Assembly (NCBI RefSeq): GCF_001458775.1 | Contig: NZ_CZPZ01000033.1 | Span: 120,328 to 184,327 of the forward strand | Source: Candidatus Nitrospira nitrificans | GTDB taxonomy: Bacteria; Nitrospirota; Nitrospiria; Nitrospirales; Nitrospiraceae | Direction: 5' to 3' | DNA length: 64,000 nucleotides | Shown: positions 62,973-64,000 of the stretch, in pieces | Layout: each line of letters begins with the position of its first letter | Numbering within the stretch: the first letter of the stretch is position 1 | Notes under the pieces: generated by a model | Seen by the model: the letters and a program-made list of their open reading frames with translations, nothing else | Told to the model about the DNA's origin: nothing | The model's database searches: none | Made by a program: the position numbers and the translations under genes

Positions 62973-63929
62973 CTACGTCCCCGCCATGAGCCGCCGTCGC
63001 GCTACGTACAGATTCGCCAACCCGCAGCTGATATGCAGCCAATGGGTATTCTTCGCCAACCCGCGATAGCGGACTTTGGCCCAGCCGAAGATGCGCTTGA
63101 TCACCAAGAACGTATGCTCCACTTTGGCCCGCACTTTCGATTTCGTCCGGTTCCTGGCCCGCTCCTCCTCACTCAGCGGTCGATAGCGGTATGCTTTCGC
63201 CTGGATGAAACTCTTGGCCTTAGGCGCATGCTGCCGGATCACCTCGCGTTGCCCACTGTAGGCGGCATCGCCCCACACCCGAGTCTCCTGGCCATGCAGC
63301 AACTCCGGTAACATCTGACTGTCATGCACATTGGCAGCGGTCGCCGCGACCGAATGAATCAGTTTCGTCTGGCTGTCCACGCCGATATGGGCCTTCATAC
63401 CGAAATACCACTGATTGCCCTTCTTGGTCTGATGCATCTCGGGATCCCGCTCCTTTGTCCGGTTCTTCGTCGAACTGGGCGCACTGATGATGGTCGCATC
63501 GACGATGGTGCCGCGGCTCACCTGGAGCCCTTGCTTCGTCAGATACGCACCGATCTGTGCAAAGAGCTGCTCACCCAACTGGTGGGCTTCCAGGAGGTGG
63601 CGAAACTTGCAGATCGTCGTCTCATCGGGTACGGGCTCACGGCCCAGATCAATCCCGACGAACTGTCGCATGGCCCGTGAGTCATACAGCGCTTCTTCCA
63701 CAGCTGGGTCCGACAGGTTAAACCACTGTTGCAGGCAATGGAGGCGCAGCATGCGTTCGATCCCGACCGGTGGACGCCCCGGCCCATCGGCCTTGGGATA
63801 AACCGGCTCGATCACGGCCACTAATTCCGCCCATGGCACCACGCGATTCATCTCGTCGAGGAACTGCTCACGGCGGGTGGGCTTGCGATATTGCTCAAAC
63901 GTGACCTCGGCAAACGTCGATTGCTGCAT
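62973..63929 (-). CDS. IS5-family transposase (DDE)
   Basis: 318 residues, apparently intact. N-terminal helical domain (RREQFLDEMNRVVPWAELVA, typical of IS5), then the DDE core: first Asp in GTIVDATIISAPSSTKNRT, second Asp in VWGDAAYSGQRE, and Glu in RAKVEHTFLVIKRIFGW. It cuts and pastes the element. A start at 63929 is supported by GAGGCG a few bases upstream. Confidence 0.93.
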   Translation of the reverse strand: MQQSTFAEVTFEQYRKPTRREQFLDEMNRVVPWAELVAVIEPVYPKADGPGRPPVGIERMLRLHCLQQWFNLSDPAVEEALYDSRAMRQFVGIDLGREPVPDETTICKFRHLLEAHQLGEQLFAQIGAYLTKQGLQVSRGTIVDATIISAPSSTKNRTKERDPEMHQTKKGNQWYFGMKAHIGVDSQTKLIHSVAATAANVHDSQMLPELLHGQETRVWGDAAYSGQREVIRQHAPKAKSFIQAKAYRYRPLSEEERARNRTKSKVRAKVEHTFLVIKRIFGWAKVRYRGLAKNTHWLHISCGLANLYVARRRLMAGT

Positions 63930-63980
63930 AGATGCGCCTCCTCATCAGGACTGCGTGTCCTTTAGCACATCCCGCGGGAA

Positions 63981-64000
63981 GAATAAATCAGACCTTCCCC
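63981..64000 (-). repeat. IS5-family right inverted repeat
   Basis: Last bases of the window (AATAAATCAGACCTTCCCC on the plus strand) are the inverted counterpart of the left end. The flanking target duplication lies outside the window. Confidence 0.8.

Larger units (their letters stand above)
62820..64000 (-). mobile_element. IS5-family insertion sequence
   Basis: Bounded by imperfect inverted repeats of about 19-20 bp: left GGGAAGATCTGATTAATTC (from 62820) and right, on the minus strand, GGGAAGGTCTGATTTATTC (63981-63999). The right end coincides with the window edge. CTAG at 62817-62820 could be part of the target duplication, but the other flank is not in view. It contains one transposase gene. 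It lies about 100 bp upstream of the kinase start, so it may affect that operon's promoter. Confidence 0.85.

Overview
The window reads as a chromosomal segment of a Gram-negative, moderately GC-rich (roughly 58-60% by eye) bacterium, most like a Nitrospira (Nitrospirota). I infer this from recalled gene combinations (TonB/BtuFCD cobalamin uptake with CobO/CobB/BluB, a TtuB-TtuA tRNA thiolation pair, tandem type II NADH dehydrogenases, long multi-HAMP hybrid kinases, many small secreted orphan proteins). No marker gene that would settle the genus was available, so the assignment is moderate.

Region 1 (1-9535) is a cobalamin locus on the minus strand in two transcription units, each headed by a cobalamin riboswitch. 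The upstream unit is btuF-btuC-btuD-nitrilase (9282 to 5399). The downstream unit is btuB-cobB-cobO-CWC protein-membrane protein-bluB (5067 to beyond the left edge). Together they import corrinoid, finish or remodel the ring (a,c-diamide synthesis, adenosylation) and make the lower ligand. The nitrilase-type amidohydrolase in the uptake operon is unexplained and may be a salvage enzyme.

Region 2 (9684-23045) is mostly housekeeping: rpmB, tRNA-Gly(CCC), tyrS, a ComEA-like protein, lpdA, gcvH, ndk, a lytic transglycosylase, an MHS-type transporter, a cytochrome P450 and several lipoproteins. Copied pieces of the tRNA-Gly gene lie beside it, and a 25-residue membrane microprotein is preceded by a short upstream ORF.

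Region 3 (23312-32927) is accessory. A coiled-coil envelope protein and a 22-residue membrane microprotein share one upstream promoter-like element. It also holds a SEL1 protein, a very unusual histidine-phosphatase/phosphofructokinase fusion, a DJ-1/PfpI protein, a divergent small secreted protein, a DUF3015-like lipoprotein and an amidohydrolase. Two decayed duplicates are visible: a miniature copy of the DJ-1/secreted-protein pair, and the 3' tail of the DUF3015-like gene.

Region 4 (32936-52431) has a giant Lhr-type helicase carrying low-complexity insertions, a glycosyltransferase, a DUF4160/DUF2442 pair, the TtuB-TtuA pair (with TtuB extended past its Gly-Gly), two tandem NDH-2 paralogues, a cluster of tiny orphan genes, tRNA-Ser(GCT), two prolyl isomerases, an MFS transporter and a Sua5-type tRNA threonylcarbamoylation enzyme.

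Region 5 (52521-64000) is one tightly overlapping minus-strand signalling operon. It encodes a 2009-residue cytoplasmic poly-HAMP hybrid kinase, a REC-HisKA_2 kinase, a REC-PAS-HisKA_3-REC hybrid kinase, a winged-helix protein and two DUF5985 membrane proteins. An almost complete IS5-family element sits about 100 bp upstream of its first gene, and its right inverted repeat ends at the window edge.
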